A stretch of DNA of 64,000 nucleotides. Origin: Astropecten irregularis (Eukaryota; Echinodermata; Asteroidea; Paxillosida; Astropectinidae). A program made the position numbers and the translations under genes. Shown one piece after another: positions 12,049 to 23,211 of this stretch. Position 1 is the first letter of the stretch; every line of letters starts with the position of its first letter. The stretch covers positions 5,332,001 through 5,396,000 of the forward strand of contig OZ020263.1 of NCBI GenBank assembly GCA_963971285.1, given 5' to 3'. The notes below the pieces were generated by a model. That model was given only the letters and a program-made list of their open reading frames with translations. It did no database searches and was not told where the DNA came from.

Positions 12049-12184
12049 TAGCGTTCCGCACTAATGACGTCACACCACGCGCGACGCGCACACATTATAC
12101 TTCCACTCACCACACGTTTGCATGGCCACGTTGGAATGTTTGTCTGAGGTTCGGTGCTATTTTAAGTGCAAGTGCGCAGCGCTT
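12049..12184. mobile_element. CRE-bearing short element, copy 1
   Basis: About 136 bp with inverted GCGCTGCGCAC-like ends. Contains AATGACGTCA (full CRE palindrome) and CGCGCGACGCGC. Same subfamily as 35428-35560. Confidence 0.8.
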
Positions 12185-12384
12185 TTAGCTTTCAGGACTT
12201 AGAGACACTCTACACTGTGCAGCAAAGTTGATATGTACCGGTAAGCAGTATCATGAATGTACAGAGCAATGTGGTGATATTCCAAAATTCCACACAAGGC
12301 ATTCTCATCAAAGTTTCCAAACATTGCCAAATGTCATAAGTAAAATGCTTGTCAGTGTAACTAAATTCAGATGCTTTGAGTAAG

Positions 12385-12570
12385 GAGGGCCTGACGTTTT
12401 GATCCTAGCATGATCTTTCTCAAAGAATGTCAGCGTTTTAAAAAGGTCCTGCTTAGATCAAAACATCAGGCCCTCCTATTAAACGCCAAGAATTTTTATA
12501 TATTTTAGGTCATTATTTTTGTTTGTTTGTTTGTATATTTATTTGTTGATGACCAGTTTGCAGCAGTGGT
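12385..12570. repeat. GATCCTAGCAGGATC repeat
   Basis: Two inverted GATCCTAGCATGATC/GTCCTGCTTAGATC arms followed by GATGACCAGTTTGCAGCAG. Confidence 0.75.
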
Positions 12571-13037
12571 TCATAAATGAAAAACAAATTGACATGACTG
12601 GCATGGAAACAAGGTCAAATCAACTACTCAGTAAAGTCTACCCATCACCAAATGCACATGCAGTTACAGTTGCAATAGGCTCTTATAGGTCTTTGTCCTT
12701 CCATGTCCGAAATAAATACCACTCGAGATGAATCTTATGTAGCTAAGATCAAAATACATGCACTAAGCAAGAAATCCAATCACCGTAACATTATCTGCAG
12801 AAGAAGCACTATTAAAGCATTGTAGGGAATGGTAACGTTTACCCCATAAGGGCGTGGCTTAAAATATTGGAGCTTATGGTGTAAGGACTGTGCCATAACG
12901 AATAGATGTAGCTCAATAATATCTCATGTAATCAGCATGAGTGAGGCACTTTGTGTATAGAGGTCTCTTAGTATTATAATGACTGGGAAGTCTGGAATAT
13001 GAAGAGTGGGACTAAAAACAGCGCACAGTGGCGCACA

Positions 13038-13345
13038 ATGCAAGGGTGTGGCTTATTATGTAAGGGTGTGGCTCAATATTTAAGGGCGTGGCTCAATATT
13101 TAAGAATGTGGATCATTACATAGGGGTGTGGCTCAATGTGTAAGGGTGTGGCTCAATATTTAAGAACATAGCTCACTTCATGAGGGCGTGTCTCAATATT
13201 TAAGGGTGTGGCTCAATATTTAAGGGTGTGGCTCATAATATAAAGGAGTGGCTCATTCCATAAAGGTGTGACTTAATGTGTAAGGGTGTGGCTCAATATC
13301 TAAGGGCGTGGCTCATTGCCAAAGGGTGTAGCTCAATATGTAAGG
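13038..13345. repeat. 20-bp minisatellite, about 15 units
   Basis: Unit TAAGGGTGTGGCTCAATATT with exact 20-bp spacing. A single similar unit occurs earlier at 12845-12864. It begins about 150 nt downstream of the exon 15 donor. Confidence 0.95.
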
Positions 13346-13493
13346 GATAGTTGATATCACTGGTAATGCCTACTACCGACAAGTACCTCCTACCCATCAC
13401 CAAATCAACCATCTAGCTCAGCCAACCCGAATCAATTTCTTGCCCTCCACCAAATGCACAGAAAGGTCTCTTTCCGAGAGCCGCTCCCCTAAC

Positions 13494-13646
13494 CTTTTCT
13501 TTCTGTGCTTTGTATGCCGCTTTGGGGCGGCTTTGGGATTTCTCGGCCCGGCGTAAAAATCGTCGTCGGTTGGCACATCGGAGGGGTTCTGCTGCTTCTT
13601 AGTGCGTACCGGGGAAGGTGTCCTAATTGGTATGCAGCTGTTAAGG
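13494..13646 (-). CDS. KCNMA1: Slo1 exon 15 of window: basic linker with SPVRTKKQQN motif
   Basis: Phase 2 to 2. It encodes (N)LNSCIPIRTPSPVRTKKQQN, PSDVPTDDDFYAGPRNPKAA and PKRHTKHRKK. The segment SPVRTKKQQN aligns with human SPKKKQRN, which fixes the frame; the frame that is longest in a simple ORF scan is not the one used. Three AG acceptors (exon starts 13646, 13637, 13622) all give the same phase; the first follows the best pyrimidine run. Donor GTTAGGGG. A 20-bp minisatellite starts about 150 nt downstream. Confidence 0.85.
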
Positions 13647-14528
13647 CTGGTTTAGCAGTTAAGACGGAGCAAAAATGGAAATAATGCATAAGGTACATTC
13701 CATAGCCTATTTCAGGTATTCAACAGGCACGATAAATACTGATAGGTAAAAACTGTGGTTATTGTGTGAAGGTGATGAGTTAAGAAGATTGCCATTTGTT
13801 GATTGGTTGGCTGCTCTGTTTGCTTGGTGACTGTTCCACCTTTAAAGGTACATGTAATATTATACTTTAGTAGCTTACCAAAACAGAAATCTTCACAGAT
13901 TTACCTATATTACTAACAGGGTATAAAGATGGTGATGGAGTTAAAAGGCACAATATAAAAACCAACAGACTCAACAGGTAAATGCAGCTATTATTGTTTG
14001 ATGGATGATCTGTGTTTAAGATTGCCATTTGTTGCTTTTTGACTGTTTCACCTTTAAGTAAGTCTGAGCATCAACCATTAATCAAGTTCAATCAATAATT
14101 GGTTGCAATATGTAACCACAGACATACAGACTGATATCACAGTGTGTACACCATGAGTTGGTTCCATGGTGGCCAGTACTTTCCTTTACTGCTGTTGTAA
14201 TTAGTCGCAATTATCATAAACAGGTAGCAATTGATAACCAACACAACTCTTTCCTGTGGGCTACAAGACTAGTCCAACCAACTGGACAGAGCCCTAGTGA
14301 AGTTAGTCAAAGTACAGTTTACTACTCATACCAAATGCACACCTGATAACCACTTGAAGTTGTGGTACCAGACGTTACCCAAGTCCACTTTGCAAAACAA
14401 CAACACATCCCTGACTTGCAGCACCTTAAACCACTGTGCTTTATGCAAAGCACCAACACTCAAACTCTCTAGCACACAGCAAACACATTTCAGACATTCG
14501 GATCGTACCAAACGCATTCTATACATAC
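13647..14528 (-). other. Intron between exons 14 and 15
   Basis: An 882-nt intron. A partial AAAGGTA-type element lies at 13842-13945; otherwise no recognisable feature. Confidence 0.75.
13842..13945. mobile_element. AAAGGTA-type fragment
   Basis: One end only: AAAGGTACATGTAATATTAT followed by AAACAGAAATCTTCACAG and AGGGTATAAAGATGGTG. Confidence 0.7.
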
Positions 14529-14601
14529 TTTGCATTGCCCAGGGTCACGCCGTTGCTCTTGTCTTGTCTGCTGCCCTCAAGGTTTGACGGAATGCTCAAA
14601 G
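14529..14601 (-). CDS. KCNMA1: Slo1 exon 14 of window: variable RCK1-RCK2 linker
   Basis: A 73-nt exon with a very strong acceptor (TTTGCTCCTTGTAG) and donor (GTATGTATAG). It enters in phase 1 and leaves in phase 2, exactly the shift needed between the preceding and following exons. It encodes LSIPSNLEGSRQDKSNGV then TLGNA and is open only in the required frame context. It sits where human Slo1 has LEDEQPSTLSP. I found it because a 1-to-2 phase exon was required here. Sequence conservation is low, as expected for this loop. Confidence 0.85.
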
Positions 14602-14814
14602 CTACAAGGAGCAAACGGAGAGAGAACAATTAGAAACCTCGCAGTCAGTGGACTATAGTCCTAGCATCATCACGTACTGTGCCCTTTGAGAACTTAACTT
14701 CATTTTGTTTGCCACATGCACTTTCAAGTTTTCTTCATTTTTGATGCTGTGTGTTTGTTCAAACTGAATCAATTTATTAGTAGAACATTGCAAAACTGGA
14801 TGGATCACTGAAAT

Positions 14815-14955
14815 CAATATTGATTCAATCAATCAATTCATCAATCAAATCAAATTAAATCAAATCAAATCAAATCATTCCAGTGGACTGATTGATCTGT
14901 CCACTGATCAACTGATAAATCAGCTAATTTAACGATTGATTAATCAATTAATTTT
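14815..14955. repeat. ATCAA low-complexity tract
   Basis: Runs of CAATCAAT and AAATCAAATC. Confidence 0.85.
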
Positions 14956-15666
14956 CTATAAATCAAAAACAATCGGTCATTCATTCACATGTATCCAAAT
15001 AAAGAATGAATGAGATTAGAAAGTTCGCGTGGGGCACGATTATAAAATAGGTACGTGGTGAGGCTTTGGTCCATTAACGCTTCTGGGGCTCTTGATGATT
15101 GCTTACAGTACAGCATTTTCACAGAGCCTTTTCCAAAAGCCTGTGAGTCTCGATATACTGAATGTTCTGCACAATGCATGCTGTGTCCATTTTCCTCATT
15201 CACAGCAAATGTCACAATATGCAAGTGGGAAGTAGACGTACTGCACATCGACAAAACAAAATTGCATCACAACAGTTCTCACAAATATGACATGCCATTC
15301 TCCTATATAAACCCAAGAATGTCATTCTTTCAAGAAGCATTAACATTAATTCAACAAATAAATAAAAGGAAACAAATTTGCATTACATAAAAACAATAAG
15401 CAAAACAAATAAGTTCAAAATGTTGCTTCACTTTGAAAGTTGATTAGGTAGCTGACATCGCTCGATGCTGAAACAAAAAATAACATGCCACTATTCACAA
15501 AACGGCATTAAATGGTTAATACAATTCCAACAACACAGGTGGCACTATGGCGGCTTGCTGTAAGGTAACTGATTGGCTAGCTGTGATCAGGTGACAAAGC
15601 AGTGCGACAGTGATAGGCTAGAAAAATAAATAGGTCTAGGTGTTATTAAGCAGATACAAAAAGCAT

Positions 15667-15802
15667 TATAGGTACGTTCGTTTAGCTTCTACGGGTCGAC
15701 ACCAGTCAACCTCATCCCACCTCATCGCCTGTTTTGCACAGTAGATGCAACCATTCCCAGGTCAGGGCTGCCCCGTGGAAGCTAAACGAACGCACCCTAT
15801 AG
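15667..15802. mobile_element. GTTCGTTTAGCTTC hairpin, copy 1
   Basis: Inverted ends TACGTTCGTTTAGCTTC and GAAGCTAAACGAACGCACCC; the interior has CACCAGTCAACCTC. Confidence 0.85.
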
Positions 15803-15811
15803 CAGCTAGTT

Positions 15812-15988
15812 CCAGAGTTGTTGACTCGAGTCGGTGACTTGGACTCGAGTCCGACTCGAGTCACCAATTTTTGTGACTTGTGACTTGACTTGACTTGGAA
15901 CAAAATGACTCAAGACTTGACTTGAGAACATTTGACTTGCGACTTGTTGACTTGACTTGTGAAAATTTGACTCGGTTACAACTCTGGC
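15812..15988. mobile_element. ACTCGAGTC/GACTTG-rich element, copy 1
   Basis: Ends CCAGAGTTGT and ACAACTCTGG; the interior is built of short repeats of GACTTG and ACTCGAGTC. Confidence 0.85.
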
Positions 15989-17684
15989 TAGTTCTAACAG
16001 AAGAATCAGTGTTATGAAATATTACTCTAAAGGAACATTTGACTACTGAAAAGGGATGTTAAATAGTTCATTCAAATCTAAATACAGGCTTTAATTTGCT
16101 TTTAAATATTGCACTCACATAGCACAGATAAAATGAGTTCAAAATAAACCAGCTTGAAACTACTGGGTACTTGTATGCCTACAACAAATTTATCATTATT
16201 ATTTGTTTGTTTTTTCTACATGGTTAAACTCTAGAAGATAGGAAGGAGACATTCTCTCCACAGGTTTTCTGGTTATTTTGCTTATAAGAGAACTCAAAAT
16301 TCGTTCCATGCTGGATTTGTAGCAAGACTGTACATGTACCACTGAAGAACGTACCACTGAAGAACCTACATAAGAATCACCATATGGACACGCCAAAATG
16401 TTCAGTGCATTAAACACATGCTGCCTGCTGTGTAATGGTTCATGTGTTAATTCTTCTATGCTCAAGGGGGCAACATTTGATTAGCATTCAAGGACGTACA
16501 AAACCAATTACTGCTATGCAACAAGACAGAATTGCTTTGTTAAGCCACAGTGTCAGGGAGCAATTACCACATACTGGTAATGACATTACTACTTAAGTAA
16601 TGCTACTTTTACTATACTGGCAAAATGCTACAATTGAAAACCCAGGCATAATGTTTTGTACTGTAATAACAATGGCAGTTGGTTGATGTTAATTGTCAAG
16701 ATAGAGAGGTTTAACTGCTCCTCGCTTAAACATCGCATCAAAATATGCAGTGAAATACGTAGTACCAATGAAATGCATTCCTTATGCCCAGATCCTATTT
16801 TGTTATCTTGTTTGTTATCAAGTTGTAGGTCCCCCAGAGATCATGTGACCATTATTACAATACATCATGTGACCTGTTGCTGACCGATCGATGAAATGAG
16901 ATAAATATTCTTTGACAGTGCATTTTGAGTTCACAATTTTGTGTTTATACGCATATGAACTGCCTACACGGCATGGGGAAATTTCACAAACTTTCACGGT
17001 TGGTCAGTTAAAAAATTGCGGCGCTTGGTGCAGCCAAAAAAAGGAAAAGCAGAAAAGATGGCATCTATTGCCAAACATCTAAGCAAATGAGCACTCTAAT
17101 CCTATAATCATAACACTGAACATTGACTTTTCACGAACACAATGTGTGACATGAATGGCCCAGATTAACAAAATGAGAAAAGAAGCACTGAGAATCGAGA
17201 AATTGACAACACAGCTCTTTAGCATAATATCACAACACTGAATGAACGGCAGTGTACATGTACTGGGGGACCATGAATATTCAACAATGATACCCCCTTA
17301 CCCGAACTCCGATTAATACTGTTTAATATCTTCTCGTCTGTTGTATGTCTGGCAATAGCCTGGTTCATGTCAGCAACTTTAGGGTTAGAATTGAACACAT
17401 CAAACAGAGGAGACAGGCGGATTAATCATTCCTTTTTTTAATGGGGGCAGAATGCTTTTTTTAAAACTTATTTAGTAAGAGGTGTGTGGGGTCGAGTTGA
17501 ACCATGAAGCTTGACCGGTACTCACAGGCGAGAACCATTGACATCGACTGAAAGGTGGATGATTTCAAGCGACCTACGGTCAAATAGCATTGGTACACAA
17601 AACAGTTACGGTTGATACTGGCATGGGTTGTCATTAAACAGTCGTGGACAGGCTAAAAAACATAGAAAAGCCCATTTCCTTACT

Positions 17685-17836
17685 TGGGGTCGATTTCACA
17701 AAGCCCTACAATCAATCGTAACTCAAGTTATGAAGGAGAACCCATCGTATCTTACATATATAGGACTACAATGCGCATCACAAGTCCTACAACTGATAGT
17801 ATTAAAGTTATGATGAGTTTGGTGACATCGACCCCC
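17685..17836. mobile_element. GGTCGATTTCAC hairpin element, copy 2
   Basis: Same ends and interior (AATCAATCGTAACTCAAGTT) as copy 1, about 150 bp. Confidence 0.85.
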
Positions 17837-18138
17837 GGACATTTATACCCATTTCACACAACAAAATGCTTATAAAAACCCACAGATGCTACATTAACCG
17901 CTTTAGAATAAGCTCAATATTCTAGCTGAGGATCTCCCGGTTATTATGCCATTATCATGAATTCAGTGGTAAATTCATATTGTCAATATAAAGATAATGG
18001 CAGTACTGTTGTTTATTCCATGGGAACATAATACCATGGTTATTTCAAGGCTTTACTTGTCTTTGGTCTTGTTGGTAATACCTGGTGATAATATGGTGAT
18101 CCAGTAGTATTAGCAGTGCTATTTTATACCATGGTAAC

Positions 18139-18449
18139 CAGGCGCAGTTCTACAGGGGGGGCTAGATGGGGCTGTAGCCCCAAAAAATGTTGTCTACCCC
18201 CCCCCCCCAAAAAAAAATGCAAGTGAAAAAAAAAACATTCTTGAAAATACTGGATTTTTTTCAGTTATTAAGCGCCAATGACTTAATTAAATGCGTTGTG
18301 TGGGCTATAATGTGCATGTTTTTCGACCCCTTATAAGACATAGCTGAAGCGAGTGTTAGAAGAACCCAAAATATTGGGTCGTCTAGCCCCACCAAAAAAA
18401 TAATTGCTCTTCTAGCCCCCCAAAAATTTTGACTCTAGAACCGCGCCTG
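18139..18449. mobile_element. GCGCGGTTCTA element, copy 1
   Basis: Inverted ends CAGGCGCAGTTCTA and TAGAACCGCGCCTG; the interior has a C-homopolymer, GAAAATACTGGATTTTT and GTGGGCTATAATGTGC. Confidence 0.88.
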
Positions 18450-18680
18450 ATGGTAACATATCATGGATTAAAACACCACCATTTTGCATGGTTATAGCAT
18501 GACAATCATAGCATGGTAACCCCATAAAAATAACCATAATTATCCTGTGCACTGTACGCATGGTAATACCATGGCATTGTACAAACTTGTGTCATTCCAA
18601 ATGCTTCTGTCCCCCACCCCCTCCCAACCCCCAATTCCCCCACCCCCAAAATATCACAAAACAATGAACATAAACAAAAC

Positions 18681-18831
18681 CTGGGATCGATTTCACCAAA
18701 CTCATCGTAACTTACTATCAATCGTAGGACAAATGATGCATTGCAACCTCTCGGAGAAGTCGAAGAATATGATTGATTATCCTTCATATCTCGAGTTACG
18801 TTCGATCGTAGGGCTTTGTGAAATCGACCCC
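18681..18831. mobile_element. GGTCGATTTCAC hairpin element, copy 3 (inverted)
   Basis: Same family in the opposite orientation; the right end reads TTTGTGAAATCGACCCC. Confidence 0.85.
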
Positions 18832-19384
18832 AAGTCAGGTAAGGAAATGGACATTTTGTCAAAACTAGACTTAAGACATGACTTGAACAAAGCTGGACAA
18901 TAAATCTGTGGACAATTCATTCTCGAGTGATACAGGTGCACTAATTCACTTTGTCTGTTTGCATGCGGGGGTCGCTCCATGTTTACAGTGACGAACAAGC
19001 TGTGACTGAACAAATATTGAATATGTGAGCTGTGGAGAAAAAATTGCCTATTTATAAATTGGTGTGATTCAAGTGAAAGCTGTGCAGAAATCATAGAGTG
19101 CATAGATTTAAAGTGTATCAGATTGGTATTTTTACCCTTTTCTTACGTTTTTTTTTTTTTTAATTTGAAGTGTAAAGTGGAAGATTCAAGTAAGTAACAT
19201 GTAATAATTATAATAAGGATATTTAATATGGTCCAGCGTTTAGGTTCGTCCTAATATTATGCAAGTTATTAGCCCAAAATAAAAAAGTTGAGAGCAGTGT
19301 TCTTGTAAATAAATGAAATGGTCGACCAAATTTGACCTGTCACATGGTGGAATGACCCGTTATCACAAAACGGTCAGCATCCAG

Positions 19385-19737
19385 TGGAATGGGAAATTTT
19401 TAGTGTAATGGTGAGTGGAATGGTCAACCATAGAGTAATGGTCAACCTGAATGGAACGGTCAACCACTGAGAAATGGTCAACCATAACAAAATGGTCAAC
19501 CATAACGAGATGGTCAACCATAACGAAATGTACAACCATAACGCAATGGTCAACTGTTAGTGTAATTGTCAGTGGAATGGTCAACCATAGAGTCATGGTC
19601 AACCTGAATGGAATTAATGGTCAACCATAGCAAAACGGACAACTGTAGTGGAATGGTCATCAACCACTGGTCAAATGTTAGTGGAGTGGTCAACCGTGGT
19701 GGAAGGGTCAACCAAAATGAAACTGTCAACCACTTTA
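19385..19737. repeat. Degenerate 16-17 bp minisatellite (GGAATGGTCAACCATA)
   Basis: About 20 imperfect units around ATGGTCAACCATA. It lies about 250 nt downstream of the candidate STREX-position cassette donor. Confidence 0.92.
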
Positions 19738-19910
19738 TCCAGCCGACCACAGCAGATAATGGCTAAAATAGACAAACAAAATCATAATCTTAATTCTTCA
19801 CTGAATTCTTCACCAAAAATAAAAAAATCTGAATCTTTTTGAAATTTATTTTCTCAAACAAATAAAGAATGAAGAGGGGAAATCTGTCGTGCAATTAATC
19901 TGACGTAAAG

Positions 19911-19918
19911 TGCATGCA
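19911..19918 (-). promoter_or_regulatory. RBFOX-type intronic splice enhancer candidate (TGCATG)
   Basis: The palindrome TGCATGCA contains TGCATG on the transcript strand about 70 nt downstream of the 66-nt cassette donor, the usual place where RBFOX promotes exon inclusion. A single 6-mer match, so tentative. Confidence 0.35.
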
Positions 19919-19987
19919 ATGTGAGGGAAGGTTGAAAGGAGGAAAAAAGAGAGAAAGAATAGAAACCTGAAAACTTATGATGTTTAC

Positions 19988-20053
19988 GTTTCCCTGTGCA
20001 CGGCAAGAGGCGTCGCAGGCCCTGACGTTTGGTACGCCGACCTAAATAGTCCG
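19988..20053 (-). CDS. KCNMA1: Candidate STREX-position cassette exon (66 nt)
   Basis: Found by inspection between exons that flank the vertebrate STREX site. It enters and leaves in phase 1, so including or skipping it keeps frame. Reading in frame gives DYLGRRTKRQGLRRLLPCTGK, a strongly basic peptide with one Cys; vertebrate STREX is also basic and Cys-containing. The acceptor follows a good pyrimidine tract (TTCCTTCTCCTAG); a second AG 12 nt inside (exon 19988-20041) would drop four residues in frame. Donor GTAAACATC. An RBFOX-type TGCATG lies about 70 nt downstream. No sequence homology to STREX is claimed; the call rests on splice sites, phase and position. Confidence 0.65.
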
Positions 20054-21541
20054 CTAGGAGAAGGAATAAGAACCAGGCTGAAAGACAAGTGGTTTCTTAT
20101 AGAGACAGAGGACACCGGCTACCGGCTAGGGACAGGTAAACCAAGTACCAGTGAAACTTAAAGATGGCTGGGAAAAGGACAATTCTTAAATGGTATTTCG
20201 TACAAAATGATTCCTGGCTGGTCTTTGTTCGTTTTGTTTTGTTAAGGTAAAAAATATCGCTTTCCTAGATTATGGGAAAGATAATCATTTTTTTATGTGG
20301 ATCGGTTTGCGGAAACACCATGTACGAATCGTTCGTACTTTCATACTTTTATTTCTTTCACACTTCTCATAACGTCTCAATGTTTCGACTAGCCCGGTCT
20401 AGTCTCCTGATGATGACTAGAGCAGGCTAGTTGAAACGTTGAGATCTTACAAGAAGTGCGAATGAAATAAGAAATGCGAAAGTTCGAACGATTCTTACAT
20501 GGTGTTTCCACAAACGATCCACATACCAATTGTCTCCATGCAAAGCCTACAAATGTTTCTTATTATTATTTTTCTTAGGAACTGGTGAAAACCGTTTATC
20601 TCGATAACATCAGTCAATGTCAAAAAGGTATCTTCTCCATTTTGTATGATTACAGTCAGAGGAGACAGCTGTTACCTTTAATCCTAGTTGAAGTGATATT
20701 TCCTAGATTCATTATCATTTTTCATCATTCAAAACAATTTGGGTCAAATCTGAACTACATATAATATTGCCTGATTTGATATGAAACCAGGAAGTCACAA
20801 ACTAACGTTTACTATCTTCCATTATGTTAGGACAACAATTGACTATTTAGCATGGTACATGTAGTACCATATGCACAGTACCAGATAGGGGAAAATTGGT
20901 TTTGAAAGAGCAATAAGAAAAAAGCAGGCAATTGTTGAAAACTTACATTATAATTCGAGCGGATCAGAAATAATTATGAGCTATCAATTTGCCAAAGTAT
21001 GTTTACTGCACGTTTTCATAGAGGCTACTTGTCAGTAGTAAGATCACACAAAAATTACAGTATAGGTTCAGTAGTAGATAAAGACAGACAAAAGTATGAC
21101 TGGGTCACCAACTTGTATTTGCTAGAGAAACGAACTTGACCAATATAAGAAAGGAAAACTGTGTACTCTAAGTTGAAAATAAACTTTGCAAAGCATTTAT
21201 ACAATTCTTTTGAAAAAAATGAGTGTCATAAATTGATTTTTTTTAACAGATGATGAATAATTGAACAAAACTTAATCCATGCAACCAGGAAAAGATACCG
21301 ACACCCCCAAAATGATAATGATGATGAAATGAATTGAATGGACAAAAATATTAGACCTCAAGGATTGTTACCCCAAAATAACGAATCTGCATGTTACAAT
21401 ATCAACACAACTTGAGAAAGGTTTATCACTATCTGTGACATTAAACAGTCTGGAAGAGCTGTAAACTTATGACAGAATTTATAGTATGATAACTAGTTAA
21501 CCTCAGATTAAAAAACTGCAATTATTGGAAAGTTTTTTTAC
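20054..21541 (-). other. Intron between exon 12 and the STREX-position cassette
   Basis: Holds a 229-bp hairpin (20296-20524) about 240 nt upstream of the cassette acceptor. The rest (20525-21541) is AT-rich with no recognised feature. Confidence 0.75.
20296..20524. mobile_element. 229-bp hairpin element near cassette exon
   Basis: Arms of about 100 nt: TGTGGATCGGTTTGCGGAAA and its imperfect reverse complement at the right end, with GTTTCGACTAGCCCGGTCTA near the loop. Confidence 0.88.
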
Positions 21542-21618
21542 CATTATCGCAGTCACATTGCTTGATCTTCTCCACAGCTGAAACATCATCATGACATGCC
21601 TTGCAGTAGTAATAAGCC
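21542..21618 (-). CDS. KCNMA1: Slo1 exon 12 of window: RCK1 end with CKACH heme-type motif
   Basis: A 77-nt exon, phase 2 to 1. It encodes (R)AYYYCKACHDDVSAVEKIKQ CDCDN and ends with a single G. CKACH, described as a haem/redox-sensing motif in mammalian BK, is intact. Human Slo1 has FFYCKACHDDI...KKCGC at this point, just before the STREX insertion site. Acceptor TTTTTCTTCAG, donor GTAAAAAAAC. Confidence 0.95.
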
Positions 21619-22184
21619 CTGAAGAAAAAGAGGAAAAATACAAGGAAAATTAAAGTTTGTTTACTTTAAATTTGCAAGAAATGAAGTGCTGCAAACAGCT
21701 CATCAACCAAAATAATGACCTAAGATATATAATTCTTGGAGTTAGAGGCCTGATATTTCGATCCTAGCAGGATCTTTCTCAAAGACTAAATGACAAGGGG
21801 ACAAGAACATCCAAGTAAAGATACACATAAATGAATGAGAGGCACAGGACAAAAGGGGCACAGAGTGACCAGGGAAGGAGGGGAAGCATGCTTTGGTGGC
21901 AGTGGGCATGATGCCATTTAGCCTATGAGAAAGATCCTGCTCCGATCGAAATGTCAGGCCCTCATATTAACTCAGAGCACACTATAAATTTGTCACATAA
22001 TTTGCAAAATGGATAAACAGTAGTGGCCCAATTGATGACATTACTTTGTATATTAAACTGAATAGGATTTGACAGTGCTACATTTATTAACTTTGATTAC
22101 TGTTCATTTAAATTTCTGTTCCTGTTTTATTACTACTATAAAAGAAAACATTGTCTACACATGAAAAAGAGACACGACTCTGAC
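21619..22184 (-). other. Intron between exons 11 and 12
   Basis: A 566-nt intron, over half of it a GATCCTAGCAGGATC repeat (21660-21975). Confidence 0.75.
21660..21975. repeat. GATCCTAGCAGGATC repeat
   Basis: Inverted arms (TTTCGATCCTAGCAGGATCT and AGATCCTGCTCCGATCGAAA) around an AGG-rich interior. Confidence 0.78.
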
Positions 22185-22271
22185 CTTTTGACCTCTTGGG
22201 CTGATGGAGCCACAAAGAATCCCAATGTTCCTTCCAGAATCTTGATGTGCGGTCCGGGATTGATCGCAATT
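22185..22271 (-). CDS. KCNMA1: Slo1 exon 11 of window: RCK1
   Basis: An 87-nt exon, phase 2 to 2, coding (I)[28 protein letters not shown](R). It matches human [30 protein letters not shown]. The acceptor TTCATTTGCAG is strong. The donor GTCAGAGTC is weaker than the others in the gene, but it is the only one that keeps the frame into the next exon. Confidence 0.94.
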
Positions 22272-22429
22272 CTGCAAATGAATGAAAGTTGCAAAAAGTT
22301 AACAAACACCGGCATATTTCAGTCTCTGACCTAACAGCAGTTTGTAGCCCTCAGGCAGCTAAAATGACTGATGCCGATGACTTCACCCTTCACCAATCCA
22401 TACCAGCACCCAGTAATTGTATGCTGGTC

Positions 22430-22505
22430 TAGGTGGGTTCCGAACCCACCACCTCCTGCTTGCTTGTAAAGATGTCTTACCGACTTGACCACCAAACTAG
22501 CAGGG
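22430..22505 (-). mobile_element. tRNA-like fragment
   Basis: The minus strand reads TTTGGTGGTCAAGTCGGTAA ... GGTGGGTTCGGAACCCACC, a tRNA-like head with a mutated B box; not a functional tRNA. Confidence 0.6.
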
Positions 22506-22751
22506 GGCAAGTGAATGCTTTCAGCATGTCTAAAAATACGAAATACTTTTCCATTGAAAAATAATTACCGGTGCCAACATTTGTATCAATCAATCAAGTA
22601 TTGAATGGAAACTTCAGCAAAACTGTAGTTCGTTACCTTTTCTTTAACATAAAAAGTTTATAATGTTTGACCAAGGTTCAGCATGGCAAGCAGTTTAAAA
22701 AAGGACATGATACGATAAAAACATGCGACCGGCTTTGCATTACAAATACAG

Positions 22752-23211
22752 TTCTGGGTTCTAAGTTCTCCTTTCTTGATGCTCCAGGTTCTATTTTCTT
22801 GAGGTTCTGGTTTCTATTTTCTTGAGGTTCTGGGTTCTATTTTCTTGAGGTTCTGGGTTCTATTTTCTTGAGGTTCTGGGTTCTATTTTCTTGAGGTTCT
22901 GGGTTCTATTTTCTTGAGGTTCTGGGTTCTATTTTCTTGAGGTTCTGGGTTCTATTTTCTTGAGGTTCTGGGTTCTATTTTCTTGAGGTTCTGGGTTCTA
23001 TTTTCTTGAGGTTCTGGGTTCTATTTTCTTGAGGTTCTGGGTTCTATTTTCTTGAGGTTCTGGTTTCTATTCTCTTGAGATTCTGGGCTCTATTTTCTTA
23101 AAGTTCTGGTTTCTATTCTCTTGAGGTTCTGGGTTCAATTTATGTGAGGTTCTGGGTTCTACGTTCATGAGGTTATGGTTATATTTTGTGAAGGTTCTGG
23201 GTTATATTCTA
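22752..23211. repeat. 23-bp minisatellite, about 19 units
   Basis: Unit GAGGTTCTGGGTTCTATTTT plus CTT, nearly perfect in the centre and decaying at both ends. In transcript sense it is purine-rich (AAGAAAATAGAACCCAGAAC). It ends about 20 nt from the exon 10 donor. Confidence 0.97.

Larger units (their letters stand above)
9971..13493 (-). other. Intron between exons 15 and 16
   Basis: Contains, in order, a GGGGCCAATTTCAT element (10327-10570), a CCCCAGTCACAC-ended hairpin (10737-11174), an ATAGACCTTTCTTTT-ended hairpin (11419-11732), a CRE-bearing element (12049-12184), a GATCCTAGCAGGATC repeat (12385-12570) and a 20-bp minisatellite (13038-13345). Confidence 0.8.
14602..19987 (-). other. 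Intron between the STREX-position cassette and exon 14
   Basis: Contains ATCAA-rich low-complexity DNA (14815-14955), a GTTCGTTTAGCTTC hairpin (15667-15802), an ACTCGAGTC-rich element (15812-15988), two GGTCGATTTCAC hairpins (17685-17836, 18681-18831), a GCGCGGTTCTA element (18139-18449) and a minisatellite (19385-19737). About 15990-17680 shows nothing I can name. Confidence 0.75.

Noticed and set aside
13489..13698. Reading exon 15 in the frame of the longest ORF
   Set aside because: That frame does not connect in phase to exon 17 and lacks homology; the alternative frame gives SPVRTKKQQN, aligned with human SPKKKQRN.
19363..19750. ORFs in the GGTCAACCATA region
   Set aside because: Translations of a minisatellite.
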